A DNA stretch of 64,000 nucleotides, from the NCBI GenBank assembly GCA_942486035.1, contig CALNXK010000002.1:6694001-6758000 (forward strand), given 5' to 3'. This DNA comes from Porites lobata. Its lineage: Eukaryota; Cnidaria; Anthozoa; Scleractinia; Poritidae. Numbering within the stretch: the stretch's first letter is position 1; each line of letters begins with the position of its first letter. Shown in pieces: positions 1 through 11,400 of this stretch. Below the pieces are notes generated by a model, which did no database searches, was not told the origin of the DNA, and saw only the letters and a list, made by a program, of their open reading frames with translations. A program made the translations under genes and the position numbers.

Positions 1-10
1 AAGCCCTTAC

Positions 11-3000
11 AGCAACAGCTCCAATCCCTCCACCACCTGTTGTGCGAATGTGAGTTTGTTCCTGAGTCTTGAGATTGAGAATTTCTACTGTGTTTCCAGC
101 CGAGAACAAAACACAATTCTCATCCAAGACATGAAGGTTTGACCTCTTTGTACACTCATAACCAAAAGAGTGGCTAGTGGAGGGGAAAGAGTCAAGGTGC
201 ACACACTAACTCAATGATCCTTATTAACTGTAAAAGAGCTTAGATGGGTTGAGCTAGAAAACCAGTATTAAAAATTCCTTCTCAAAAATTAAGGTGACAG
301 TCTATTAAACAAAATTTTCAAAGCATAACTGTATGAAAGAGAGCTTTACTTACGGTTGTTTTATGACTTTGAAATGGTAAGAAAAAATTCATACAAAATA
401 ACATATTAGCAGGTAACAGGAATGGATAGTAATAGGGGGAAAAGTCACATAAAGGATACTGAAATGACAATAGCTGTAAAGGGATGCCTTCTGTTGAAAA
501 TGCTGTTGAAACCAAACCATCAAAATCATAATAGAAATCATCTGGAAGAATTCTTTCTGCCTCTTCTTCCTCTCCTCCTTCACCTAATAAAGGGTGAATT
601 ACATATGTTACAGTTGTATTTCCACAGACACCCCGATATAAATACACAACATTAATCAATGGACATTAACTCTCCGTACTAGCATTTTCTCTTTACAAAC
701 ATTTTGAGACCCCAACCCTGCCCCACCCACCCCGCCCATCAAAAAGCAGACATGGAGACCCTTACATCATCGCAGAGGATTAAAGAACCTTTCTTGAGGG
801 AGTCTTAGAAGAGATTAAACACATTAATGTTATCATAACATAAGCAGTGGCAGATCCAGACCTTCAGATAAGGGGGGGAACAGTCATCCAGACCCTGAGA
901 TAAGGGGGGGGGGAACCTGGTTTCCCAAAAATATTTTTTCAGCCCTTTGGGCTGGGCTTCTCCTGTGGATCCACCCCTGATAAGAGTAAGCTTGAGTGTA
1001 TGCACCTGATTACTAGAGTCAACACAACATTATTTTGATGTGACACCAAACAGGGAGCAAGCCTGTGCCACAGAGGAAACTTAAAGTCTAGACATCTGTG
1101 ATCAAGCATCAAAACCCTAGTTCTGGGCCCCCTCCTATGTATTAGGACTTGAGGATGTGCCATGATTGGCCTCGTAAAAAGCCATTGTCGAATTTCCAAT
1201 CAAGTTAAAGAGAAATTCGAAACACACTTCTGGTAATTCGTTGAGTCCTCTGGGGGGGCAAGAACAAGGATCTCAGCACTGCTTGGCAGACATTACTAAC
1301 AAGGATTAGATATGTCTGCAACCTAGGCTAACAGGAAGCAAAAGTGTGGAAATGGTGAGGGTACTGACCTTCGACTAACTAAGCCCCCTTGAATTGCCCT
1401 TGAATTTCTTATAAATGTTGGTGGCCATCCACAGAAATCCAGTAGACAATTCTACTTTGACTGGACATTAATATGGTGCACAGTCGGTTGTCAATTAATG
1501 TGACCACCAAAAAAATTATTTTATGTTAATTACTTGCAGGGCTGTGCTCTAGCAGAGCCTGGTGGCCCCTGGTGCCTAACTTTTGTTCTTGGGTGACTAG
1601 AAAATCTTACTATCTTCATACAGATCGTATGTTGGGCACCCTAAATTTTACTGTTTCAGAGCTCTGGGGTCCCTTCAATTTTCCTTAGAGCACAGCCTTG
1701 ACTTGGCTGTTTCCACCAAATTACTCTTGATATTTTTATACTTTATCTTAACTGAGTACCATAAATTCCTTACCTGGTGCACTTTGTGTTGGTTTTGTTT
1801 GGTTTGGTTCCTCCACAGCTTTCTCTGTTTCCTCAGCTGTGTTATCTTCTTCATCCTCAACCTCCTCTTCCTGTCCTGTACTCTCCTTCTTTACTTTCTT
1901 CTTCGTCTTTTTCTTTTCACCACCTTCTTCTTTCTTTCCCTCAGTTTTATCTGCCTCAGTGTCACTCTTTCCCCCTTCTGTCCTTTGTTTAACAGACGCG
2001 TCATCTTTGTGGTCATCTTTTTTACCACCTCCATCAGCTGCTTCTGTCTCTGCTTTTTCTTTATTATTTTCAGCATCCCTGGCTTCATCAGATCCCTGTG
2101 CCTCGACAGACTGCGAGGTCTTTTGGTCTGTAGCAGCCGCATCAGCACTAGATCCATCTTTCCCACCAGATGTAGCTGTCCCTTCTTTTCCATCAGGAAT
2201 ATTCTCATCTTTTGGACTATCTTCTCCCTGCAAAGATTGTGAGACATTTTTGCCTCACTAGATTCTGGATCACCTTGGCCAGCTTGTTCAGAACTACTTG
2301 ACTTTTCTTTACCAATCTCAGTACTCTCAGGTTGTTTGCCTTCTACAGCATCTTCACCAGCTTCCATGCCTCCAGGATCCTGTTTTTTATCAGAGAGAGA
2401 ATCAGATCCCTGTTTAGAATCAGCAACAGTAGCTGTAGAGTCTGACCCTTCATTCATAGGGGGTGACACTTCATCACTTATTTTATCATCATCTCCTTCT
2501 CTCTGCTCTGACGCAAATTTATTCTCGTCACTTAACACTTGTGCAAATGTGTCGCCAGGAGATTTATCATTTACATTTAAATTTGACATATCACCAAGGG
2601 GTTCCTTCCCTTCTTCAACTGAATTAGCAGCTGTTGTTTGAGATCCACCCTCAATTATATTACTTGAAGAAGATGCCTGCTCACTTATCGAGTCATTTTC
2701 TTTAATTGCCTCCTTATTTGTGTCTGATTGAGAAAGACTGACTTCACTTTTAAATGGTTTGTCACCCACTGAAGTACCATCTTTCCCTACGTTTGTTTCT
2801 CCAGCAACTCCTCCAGAGGATACATCTTGTTTGACAACTCCCACTTCGCCGCCTGCAGCCTCTCTCTTACTTCCTGACTGAGGTCTAGACCTGGTACGCG
2901 CACCAGATCCCGGTCTACTACCTGTATGAACTTCATGACTTGGGCCCTTAGACCCAGATCGTGATCCTGGTCTAGACCTGCTGCGATCGCTTGAACCAGG

Positions 3001-3708
3001 TCTACTGCTTAGTTTCTGATCAGTTCCCTCCCCTTTACCGGCCCCCTTGGAGCCTGAACCCGGTCTTGCCCCACTTGATCCAGGTCTAGACCCAATCGAT
3101 GTTCCCTCTTGCCCCTGTGAGCTTGAAGGCCTTGAATCCTTCCTAACTGCATCAGTGACATTCTCCTTTGAGTGTCCGTCTTGCATTACAGAGGCATTTT
3201 GGTCCTCTATACTTTGATTCTTGATCTCGCCGCTTGGGTCGCCACCTTTGTTCGCATTCATATCATCAGAATTTTGTACGCTTGTGGGGACGGGCACGTT
3301 TTCAGTTGAAGAATCCCCAGCAATGTCTTCAGTTTTCGCTGAATTCAACTCCTCATCAAAACCTCCTCTTTCCCTAGTTTCGTCGACATTTGAATCACCA
3401 CCGTTTTGATCAGAAACGGCTAAATTAGTTTCCTTGCTCGCAATATCAGGTATTTCAGGGCCATTTCCTTGCTTATCGCTCATATCAATCCCCTCTTGTG
3501 CATTCTCGTCGTTTTGATCCTGGTGGTGGGCTTCTTCATTTTTCGCGCCCTCGTTCTCGTAATCAGCATCCTCAAGCTGCAATCGCCGTAGAGCTTCAGC
3601 TTTTAGTTTATGAGTGGCATCCTTTAACGAAGTAACTTTTGAACTGTCACCTCTCTCTTCGTCTTGTGAACCTTGGTTGGAATCGCTGCCTTCGGCTTTG
3701 TCCGACAT
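11..3708 (-). CDS. CFAP44: CFAP44-like (WDR52) ciliary WD-repeat protein, 5' coding exons, partial
   Basis: Three coding exons read right to left: exon 1 3708-1774, exon 2 583-460, exon 3 173-about 11, where a GTAAGG donor follows; the gene continues off the window. Exon 2 encodes an acidic run then ILPDDFYYDFDGL; exon 3 encodes HSFGYECTKRSNLHVLDEN and a GGGGIGAVAV stretch. These match, from memory, the segment of vertebrate CFAP44 just before and in its first WD repeats. CFAP44 works with CFAP43 in the axonemal tether/tether-head complex of cilia and flagella. The first roughly 645 residues are low-complexity, rich in Asp/Glu/Ser/Gly, and hold a cluster of RPGS motifs around residues 207-280; most CFAP44 proteins have a much shorter leader. 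Exon 1 needs a one-base frameshift near 2247-2251 to join the exon 2 frame. The Met at 3708 is the first in frame. CFAP43 fits less well. Identity about 0.75, exon structure about 0.8. Confidence 0.75.
2868..3091 (-). repeat. RPGS-motif coding repeat in the CFAP44-like N-terminus
   Basis: The translated minus strand carries five RPGS tetrapeptides and one RPQS between residues about 207 and 280, most followed by Ser/Gly/Arg-rich spacers. The arrangement is irregular in spacing. It probably arose by local duplication and is expected to be disordered and basic, in contrast to the acidic flanks. No domain is recognised. Confidence 0.7.
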
Positions 3709-5623
3709 TTTGAAATCGACTGCACTAACTTCATCACCATGGTAACAAGTTTATTTAGATTTTCACAAAGATATGACTTCCTTACAACTCTGTAAGTGAG
3801 TTTACTTTGCTTGAAACACTTTCCCTAAGACTTTTTATTTCGTATACTTTAAACTACGTGGTGTTAGCTGTAAAGTTGCTTAAATCTAAGTATCTTAACT
3901 TGCTTTGTGTGGCGCGGATCGCATTCAAAAAAGAAAGAAAAATGTCACCGCGGAAAAAAAGTTTCTCCTGAGGCGTTGAATACAACCCGAAACACGGCAT
4001 GAATGGTGAATTTTTTGTGTTGACAGTACTTTTCGATACAACGTAAACATAAAATTTAAGCATATCTCACACTCTTACCTATACCTGAAAATCTGTACAA
4101 AGAACAGCAAGGGTTTCAAAAATTGTATGTAAAACAAGCGTTAATATATTCCACCAGATAATCCGATTTGGAGGAGCCCATGGGCTCCTAGATTTGATAT
4201 GGCAGAAATGAACTAATAACAATACAACACAATTAAGCTTCTTTGCGGCTCACTTACTCACGGGTTTACAAAGATGGCCGGCCAACTGTTTTGTAACCTC
4301 TCACCTTTTAATTTTCCACACGATCAGACAATGAGTCTTTTCTCTCCACGGTTCTCGACTCGGTAGTAAATTGTAGAATATATAGTAGTTGTTTTTTCTT
4401 TTAGGTAGCGAAACTAAATAAGACAGCTCTGATTTAAGTCCAGAGCAAAAGTATCTAAACAAAGTATGATTTTCACCGACTACCGCAGAGACGTCGGCAG
4501 TTTTTTTTTTTATCTACACACAGGATGCAGCTGCTATTTAAAACTGCACGCGCGTGACAATTGAGCATTTATGTCGTAATAAGAAGATACTTTACTCGTG
4601 AAGACAGTACGACTCTTATTATTATTTAAACAAACAAAACTTTGAAAAATCTTTCTTCTGCTAGTTCTCAATTCAAAGGGATGCTTTTGTAAACATTTTC
4701 TCTTCTTGATTTAAGTCTTTAGGCCAGTTTGTGACAAAAAAATGAAACATTAAGGCAGATTAACTTGCAGTTTCTCTCAACCATCAATGAAGTCACGCAA
4801 AATTACTCCTTTTCAACAAAACCCTCTTTGTTCAGTTTCTCAAGGGGACTTTGGTTACAATCCTAGCCCGATAGTAAGGCTAATTATGAAACTGAATGAC
4901 ATAAGGAAATCAAATTCAGTACCTTTTGAAATTAAAATGTATTATCATAAATTACTAGGAAATCAAGATACCTCAGTACATGGGATTTTTTTTAATTCGT
5001 GGTTTTAGGAAGGTGAGGCATTTGTTCCACCTTCAGTGTTACTTTTCTCTTTTTATTTTATTCGTGTGTTTATTGATGTTTATAGTTTGATAAAACCTCA
5101 AGGGTTCAATCTTTTTCAGTCTTCGTGTTTTTCCACAGGCTGGTTTTTTTCGTGTCCGACTGTTCCTTGATATTTGATCTCATCACCGGCTGCGGGAAAG
5201 TGGAGGCAAAATGTTCCACTTTCAGTGGCTGATCTCTCAATCTTTTTCAGTCTTAAGTTCCGACTCCGATCTCATCACCGGCTCCGGAAAAGTACTGGGA
5301 ATAGTAACACCCAGGGTAACACCCTGGTAACACCAATTTCTACCAAGAAATATTGCATAGTCAGAGCGATGAAGCAATAATGGGAAGGTGCTGTTGTTGT
5401 TATTTTTGTTGTGGTTGTTTTTATTGTTATTGCTGTTTGAAAGATACTTTTTATTTTTCTTTCGATTTCAATAGGCTTTACTGAGATCCTCTTTACCCTG
5501 GACGAAATTTTAACTGCACTAACTAAGCCGAATTCTTTACGAAAGAATCTGAAAAACTACTTTAATAGAAAATGGCCGTTTTTATACTAGAGGACGATTT
5601 ATCTAAGGTCGTTTTTAATAGTA

Positions 5624-5626
<3 letters not shown>
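3709..5626. other. Spacer upstream of the CFAP44-like gene; no gene seen
   Basis: This should hold the minus-strand promoter, but no clear core element is visible. An 18-bp perfect palindrome lies at 4172-4189 (AGGAGCCCATGGGCTCCT). A short 27-codon frame starts at an ATG in good context at 4275 and is not supported as a gene. Two imperfect copies of a segment ending in a CATCACCGGCT core lie near 5110-5300. The rest is AT-rich without recognisable content. Confidence 0.5.
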
Positions 5627-5656
<30 letters not shown>

Positions 5657-5840
5657 AACACTTGTAGTTCGTCTGGCTATGCGTCTCAAGTATAAAGACG
5701 GGCACAAGACGCATTATGAACGACGCACTTCGAAAGGTATTTCGTCTGGACGCATAGCCGGTACCCGTCTTTTTACTAGAGACGCATAACCAGACGAACT
5801 GCAAAATGTTTGCCCAAGTTCGTCCAGACGGATAATGCGC
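5627..5840. mobile_element. Foldback (inverted-repeat) element
   Basis: The left arm from about 5629 to 5705 and the right arm from about 5757 to 5840 are near-perfect reverse complements; both contain the core CCGTCTGGACGAACTTGGGC followed by further matching sequence. A short, partly related segment lies between them. There is no coding capacity. It is best read as a non-autonomous foldback or MITE-like element. Confidence 0.75.
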
Positions 5841-5971
5841 GGGGAAAATGAGAGAGAAACCTTTTCCCTCAAAATTCTCTCATCGTTTTTTGTCCCTCGT
5901 CAATTTTTTAGCCCATGCTCTGGACGCCTGGAGTGAGGCTGGAGTAAATTGAGCGTTCAAAATACCTCGAG

Positions 5972-6359
5972 TACCGTATTTATTCGATTAACTGCCCTGG
6001 GCGCTTATTCGAGGTGGGCGCTTATTCGAGGCTGGGTGCTAATTAAATTTTCAGCCAGTGAAGTATGTTGATTTTGCAACAAAACAATAAATGCTAATAA
6101 CAAAACGCGAAGGAGTAACGAAGCAAGGTTTCTGTAAAATACTCTGAAGAAAACTCCGTCCTCAGGGAAGTCTCTTAGAATTTATTCACTCAAGTGGGTG
6201 GGGTGGGGGAGAACGCTTATTTGAGTTTGATAGAGAGGAGGAGGGGGTGAGCGCTTAATCGAGGCTGGGCGCTTATCAACTTTTTCTGCCTTTAGGATTT
6301 GCGCTTATTCGAGGTGGGCGCTAATTCGAGGTTGGGTGCTTATTCGAATAAATACGGTA
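5972..6359. mobile_element. MITE with pogo-type termini
   Basis: Flanked by TA and ending in inverted copies of CCGTATTTATTCGA. Subterminal sequence repeats GCGCTTATTCGAGG-type motifs on both sides. The ends resemble those of the decayed pogo-type element at 16082-18637 and the MITE at 62172-62567, so this is probably a non-autonomous relative. TA target duplication fits Tc1/mariner-pogo insertion. Confidence 0.75.
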
Positions 6360-6379
6360 CCGCATCCTTTATAGAACTC

Positions 6380-6778
6380 ACAGGCTGCCCAAACGCTGTG
6401 GGAGTTCGCTGGACTTTGAATTTATAAGAGAATGTAAAAAAATAAACAAAATACGTCCTAAATTCCACTTTTTGACAAAAATAGAAATAAAACTGAATTA
6501 TCTTGTGTTTGTGTTTTGTTATTTACTGTCTCTTTGCCTCTAGGGCCATTCGGAGGCCATTTTATCGACGTTTAAGATCTTTGAGATGTACTAATAGTAG
6601 GAAACATTTTTCTTACTGTTAGTACAACTCAAAATCTTAACAAAAAATCAAAACAGAAACACAAGATAAGTCATCTTTATTTCTACTTTTGTAGGATCTA
6701 TTTTGTTTATTTTCTTACATTCTCTTATAGATTCAAAGTCCAACGAAATCCCACAGAGTTTGAGCCGCCTGGGGGGCA
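6380..6778. mobile_element. Foldback element about 0.4 kb
   Basis: The left arm (about 6383-6522) and right arm (about 6640-6778) are inverted copies. Shared blocks include CTGTGGGA, TGGACTTTGAAT, ATAAGAGAATGTAA and ATCTTGTGTTT. The middle has no coding potential. It lies immediately beyond the pogo-type MITE. Confidence 0.75.
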
Positions 6779-8380
6779 CTTTAAGTAGAATACTGAAATT
6801 ATTCGACAAAAAGTCACCGTTTTGTCAGTACTGAAACTCAGATACGTAGGTTATATTAGCAGTCGCTGTAACTGGGCAGCGTGTTCGCAGGTTATTGATG
6901 AGAAGCAGGACTGAGATTGTAATGAATATCAAAACAGACTAAATTTCGGTGGCTTACTGTCTACATGGAATAGTTTTAATTTTGCATAACACAGAAAAAT
7001 TAACGCATAGTTACTTGGCTAGCCTAGTCATGCATATAAAATCCCGTCTAAAAATATAAACCCAAGAATATCGGTAGCGTATATGAGTTCAGTGCATGAA
7101 AACGAGGGAAAATACGAGTCCCCGACTCACCGTTCCTATGACTGACTGTATAGATTGTGCAAGGGCAAAAAATACAAAAATTAATTAGATTATTAACATC
7201 AAACGTCCTATATCGCGGAGCCTCGTTCAATTTATTTTCCAATGGATCAGTGAGACTGATTCAAGAAAACATTTCTCCTGGCGGGAGAGACGTACGATGA
7301 GAGTTTTGACGCTCGAAGACTATTGCCCGAGTCGCCTATTTTGTCACTTTTTTTTTCCTTTCAAGCGACTCTCCTGCCTGGCGACTTGTTGGCTGTCCTT
7401 GACTCTTCAGTTAGAAGAATACAAGATTTCTTGTTTCAGGACAAGCTGAATATCATGGATGAATATTTCATTCAGTATATGACTATCTTACAACTTATGA
7501 CTCAATCAATACCATACCGTGTCTCCATTAAATCGTCAATGTTTCCTGAAGAGTTATGTTGCACGAATATATTCGTGCTTTGATAACTGTAGACAAATAT
7601 TCACCCGAATTAAGTGTATGTGAGTGTTCTTTAGTGGTAAAAGAATGTTTTAGTGATATGACGTTTAGTAGAAAAATATTAGTGAATTTTAGGGTTGCAG
7701 TCGACGTCAACGAGCAAAGTACATTTTGAAACATGTTGGCACTTCTAACTCGTCTGACTCGATCTAATTGCAAATTAAATGGTGACCTTCAGATTTGACT
7801 ACAGGTATACGAAATCGAGTAAGCGACGACTTTGAAGTTTGGAGCTTCACGTATATCCCCTCAACTATAACTTTGTAAAACTATTTCTTGTAGCTGTCCA
7901 ACACATGAAGAAATGGTCAAGGATAAGAGTGCCGGTGTGATGGGTAATTTTAATTTAAGAGGCACGTGAATTTGGTTCCTTGAACACTTGTATTCCACCC
8001 GGCAATCTCGTACTCGAAGTCCAATCTAAAAACCGCTTATGAGCATTGTCGTATGGTGTTGGCGCATGAACGAAATCAAAATAGTATTCTTCCCGAAAAT
8101 GAAAAGCCAAACTGGAGAGGCATCATTCCGCGAGCCTTCCTCTTTTGACTGACTCATTTTTCTGTCATTTAATTCTTTTGTTCACGTTTTTGATAAAAGT
8201 CCGTATTCATCAGCCCATAAATTCCAGTTTATCACGTGTAAAGCATAATGAAGAAATGAAATACAACAATACTAGGCCTCGTCAGACATTTGTCACCGTA
8301 AGCCTGTCACGGGCCAACATTTTCAAAGTGCGATATTTGTACAATAAAAGACAGTACCCTCCCCACCCACAAAATATCCG
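6779..8380. other. Spacer upstream of the beta-subunit gene; nothing recognised
   Basis: AT-rich sequence with short open frames that lack splice context or recognisable protein. No repeat structure stands out. Confidence 0.4.
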
Positions 8381-8390
8381 TTGCGGGGCT

Positions 8391-8397
8391 TTATAAA
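8391..8397 (+). promoter_or_regulatory. Possible TATA box of the Na/K-ATPase beta gene
   Basis: TTATAAA lies 53-59 bases before the initiator ATG at 8450, in a locally GC-richer stretch. If used, it would give a 5' UTR of only about 25 bases. The position is plausible but rests on the motif alone. Confidence 0.4.
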
Positions 8398-8449
8398 CAG
8401 ATCACGTGGTTTGACCGGTGGTTTCGCGTGGTGCGGCAAGGCTTGCAAG

Positions 8450-11400
8450 ATGGCGTACGCTAAACAGGGAACAGAAGGAAAGACTAGACTTGAACGTATG
8501 CAGGACACTCTCCGCGATTTTGGCAAGTTTCTCTACAGTCGAAATGAAGACAATGAGGTCACAATTATGGGCCGGAATGGCGCGAGCTGGGGTAAGTCTT
8601 GTTAGATCCTCGAAGGTTAATAGTTCTTGTACAGTTGAAATAACTTAACTAACTAGATATTGATGAATGTTAGTCGTTTGTGGAGCCTTTCCTTTAAGGA
8701 AAAATGATGTAAACTTAAGCCTTTACGTTAAAAATATTTATCATAACTTTTTCTATTGAATTTCAGCAAAGCTCGCCGTTTTCTTCTTGATATTTTACGG
8801 CTGTTTGGCTGGGTTTTTTGCGGCCATGTTGTCGGTATTCATGACCACGGTTCCAGAGAAGGCGGATGGGCCAAAGTTTACTAAATTCATAGCAGGAAAA
8901 CAAGGTATCCCTATCTTTTTCTACTTGTTTTATAGTTATTTTAACTCTGTATTTAGTGGAATTCTTATTTCCTCTTGGAAGCTCAAATCAGGAAAACTAA
9001 TCAAGCTTACCGTAAATGAGTAAGCCGGCCGCCTGCATGCACAACCACCAAATCCGGTTGTACTCTTATTTGCAATGCAAGCGATTCTCAAATTGAGTCG
9101 TATCTGGTGTGTTATGTGCTAATATTTCTATTCTGGATTGGAGATTACGGCGAAATCCTTATTTTCCTGGACTACACTCCTCTTTTCAGCGAGTAAAACC
9201 TCGAAGATTTGATTTCACTTGTGTAGTCCCATTGGGAACGAGCACTGATCTGTGGCCAGCTGAAACGGTCGATATTTCCTCTGATGAAATAGATTTACTT
9301 GGTGTTTTAATAGATCTTTATACCTGACACGATTAAAGCAGTCGCTAAATATTTTTTTGTTTGCTTAATACTTGTTTTCGGTCAATTTATTCGTGTGAAG
9401 ATTGGAACAGACGAGGGGTGGGTCTGCTAAGCTTGATGCCCGGTAAGAATGGAAATTGACAAGGCGTTTGTTACATAATCCAGCGCCTTATCGGATTGTT
9501 TGCTACACATCGAGTTACTTCTGCAGTTTTGAAAAGCGTTCCCGCTTTTGTGAACGTGGAGAATGTTCTCAGTTTGCATAGGTTATACGCAATACTGTCC
9601 CCATTAAGAGATATATGACGCGGCAAGTTTGTTACGGGCTTCGATGTTGTTTGAAGTGTGTGGTTTTAGTAATATTGATTATGCGCATGATTTGTTATTG
9701 TGGCGTCATCTGTTGAAAACTAAATTGTCATTCCAATATATAAAACTGTCATGGTATTTGATTTATAACCTACTCTATTCCAGTATATTTCTACATAAAA
9801 CTAAAACTTCTATCAGTATTCAAACTGTATTAAAACGCTCACTTGAATTTTCTTATTTCTGCTTATGGTACACTGTAGCTTTGCCATAACTAGCAAAGGA
9901 GAGCTAGTTGAAGGAACCATTGAACTGGAAAGGCTTGCAAAGAAACTGGGATTTCTATTGGGCTGTGCACAATATTTCGTTAGAGGCTCATAAACTTTGA
10001 CAGAATATCCTACCACAAATGTTGCTTTTACTTTATTGTAGGAAATTAATGCTAGTGTTAATTAAGGTTTTGAAATTAAAGCGAATTAAAGGGAAAAATA
10101 CTTCCCAATGAAAGAAATTAATGCAAAAGGTGGGGTAAAATTTAAAAAGAAAGAAAATCAATGCACCGTACAAAAAGAAACAAAAGTTGTTTAAACAACA
10201 GGAACAAATTTATTTAAACTTGACCGAAATCCAGGAAGCAGATGTTGAGAGTTATTCTCCCTACGGTGACCATGAAGATGAAATGTTGTGACAGTAATCA
10301 ATTTGTGAAATATTGATCTGAAATAAAGTGCGCAAAACTAAAGCTATTCAGTTTCCTAGGCATCAAGAATGTCTGGATTATGTCAAGAATTTGGGGCCAA
10401 AATGATAGAAACTAAGGTCACAGAAATTAACGTTGCACTTAATTAATGGTGCAGAAATTAATGTTAACAAAAATTAACATAAAATTTGTAAATTCGCATT
10501 CATTTCATAAAGCGTTAATTTCCTATAATAAGGTTGTCCAAAGATAGTAAAAAAATGACCTTTGAACATTGCACTGCACTTGAGCTCCACCCCTCCATCC
10601 CACTGCTTTGCTTGAGTTGACCGTACCACCATCACCCCCAGGTATCTCTAACTTTTCATTCCTTTAAAACCACTGTATCATTTCATTTGAAATTTTTCAT
10701 ATTGCCCATGTTACTAACAACATAATTATGATTGATGTATCATGTAGTCAGCCTTGTCTTCTTAAGTTTCTCTATATGTCAGTTCATCGATACTAAGTTA
10801 GTTTTGTCTTCTTATGTTTCTCCTTCATTTATTTGCACAATGCTAGTCTTGTGTCTTTTGTGTTTATCTTTACATTAGTTAATTTGTAGAGTGTCAGGAT
10901 TTTCCTGTTTCTTGCATCATCAGTTTCTCAGTTGTAACGTGAGATCAGGCGCAACAGTAGTAGCTTCCATAAGTTGTCTTTTACATGGTTGAGCTAAAAT
11001 TTTCATGCCTTGATAGAATATCTTTCTTGCTTCTCCGTATTGGCATGATCTTCTGAAAAATAGTACAGTCTTTTGCCCGTTTTAGTCTCTTATTTCTTTG
11101 TAGGTTTTTGCTTAACCCTTTAAGCCCTAAGAGTGATCAGCATCAAATTTCTCTTTGTAATATCAATGCTTTGGAAAACAGAGTGGTCATGAGAATTACA
11201 GATCTGATCACACGATGAATTTGCTTGATATATTATCAACTTCTCACCACTACTTCTGTAGGAAGTGAATAGGGACAACAAATGAGAATTCAAATTTTGA
11301 TCTTAGGGTTTAAAGGGTTAATCCAGCTTGTTTGTACATGCATGTTCAGGGGTTTCAATAAAAATTGAAGTAGCCAGCAGATTTGAATAGAGTAACCGAC

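Noticed and set aside
1703..2261. Long plus-strand open frames (Ser/Leu/Phe-rich) opposite CFAP44 exon 1
   Set aside because: They are the antisense of the low-complexity acidic coding region and have no independent support.
2203..2265. A 31- or 46-base mini-intron (GTGAGG or GTGATC to TTTGCAG) to explain the CFAP44 frame change
   Set aside because: Removing either leads into an in-frame TAG shortly after the junction; a one-base indel in the A5 tract explains frame and splice phase better.
8381..8449. N-terminal extension of the beta subunit from an in-frame TTG
   Set aside because: TTG is not a credible start here and the segment covers the TATA-like box; the ATG at 8450 fits the family.
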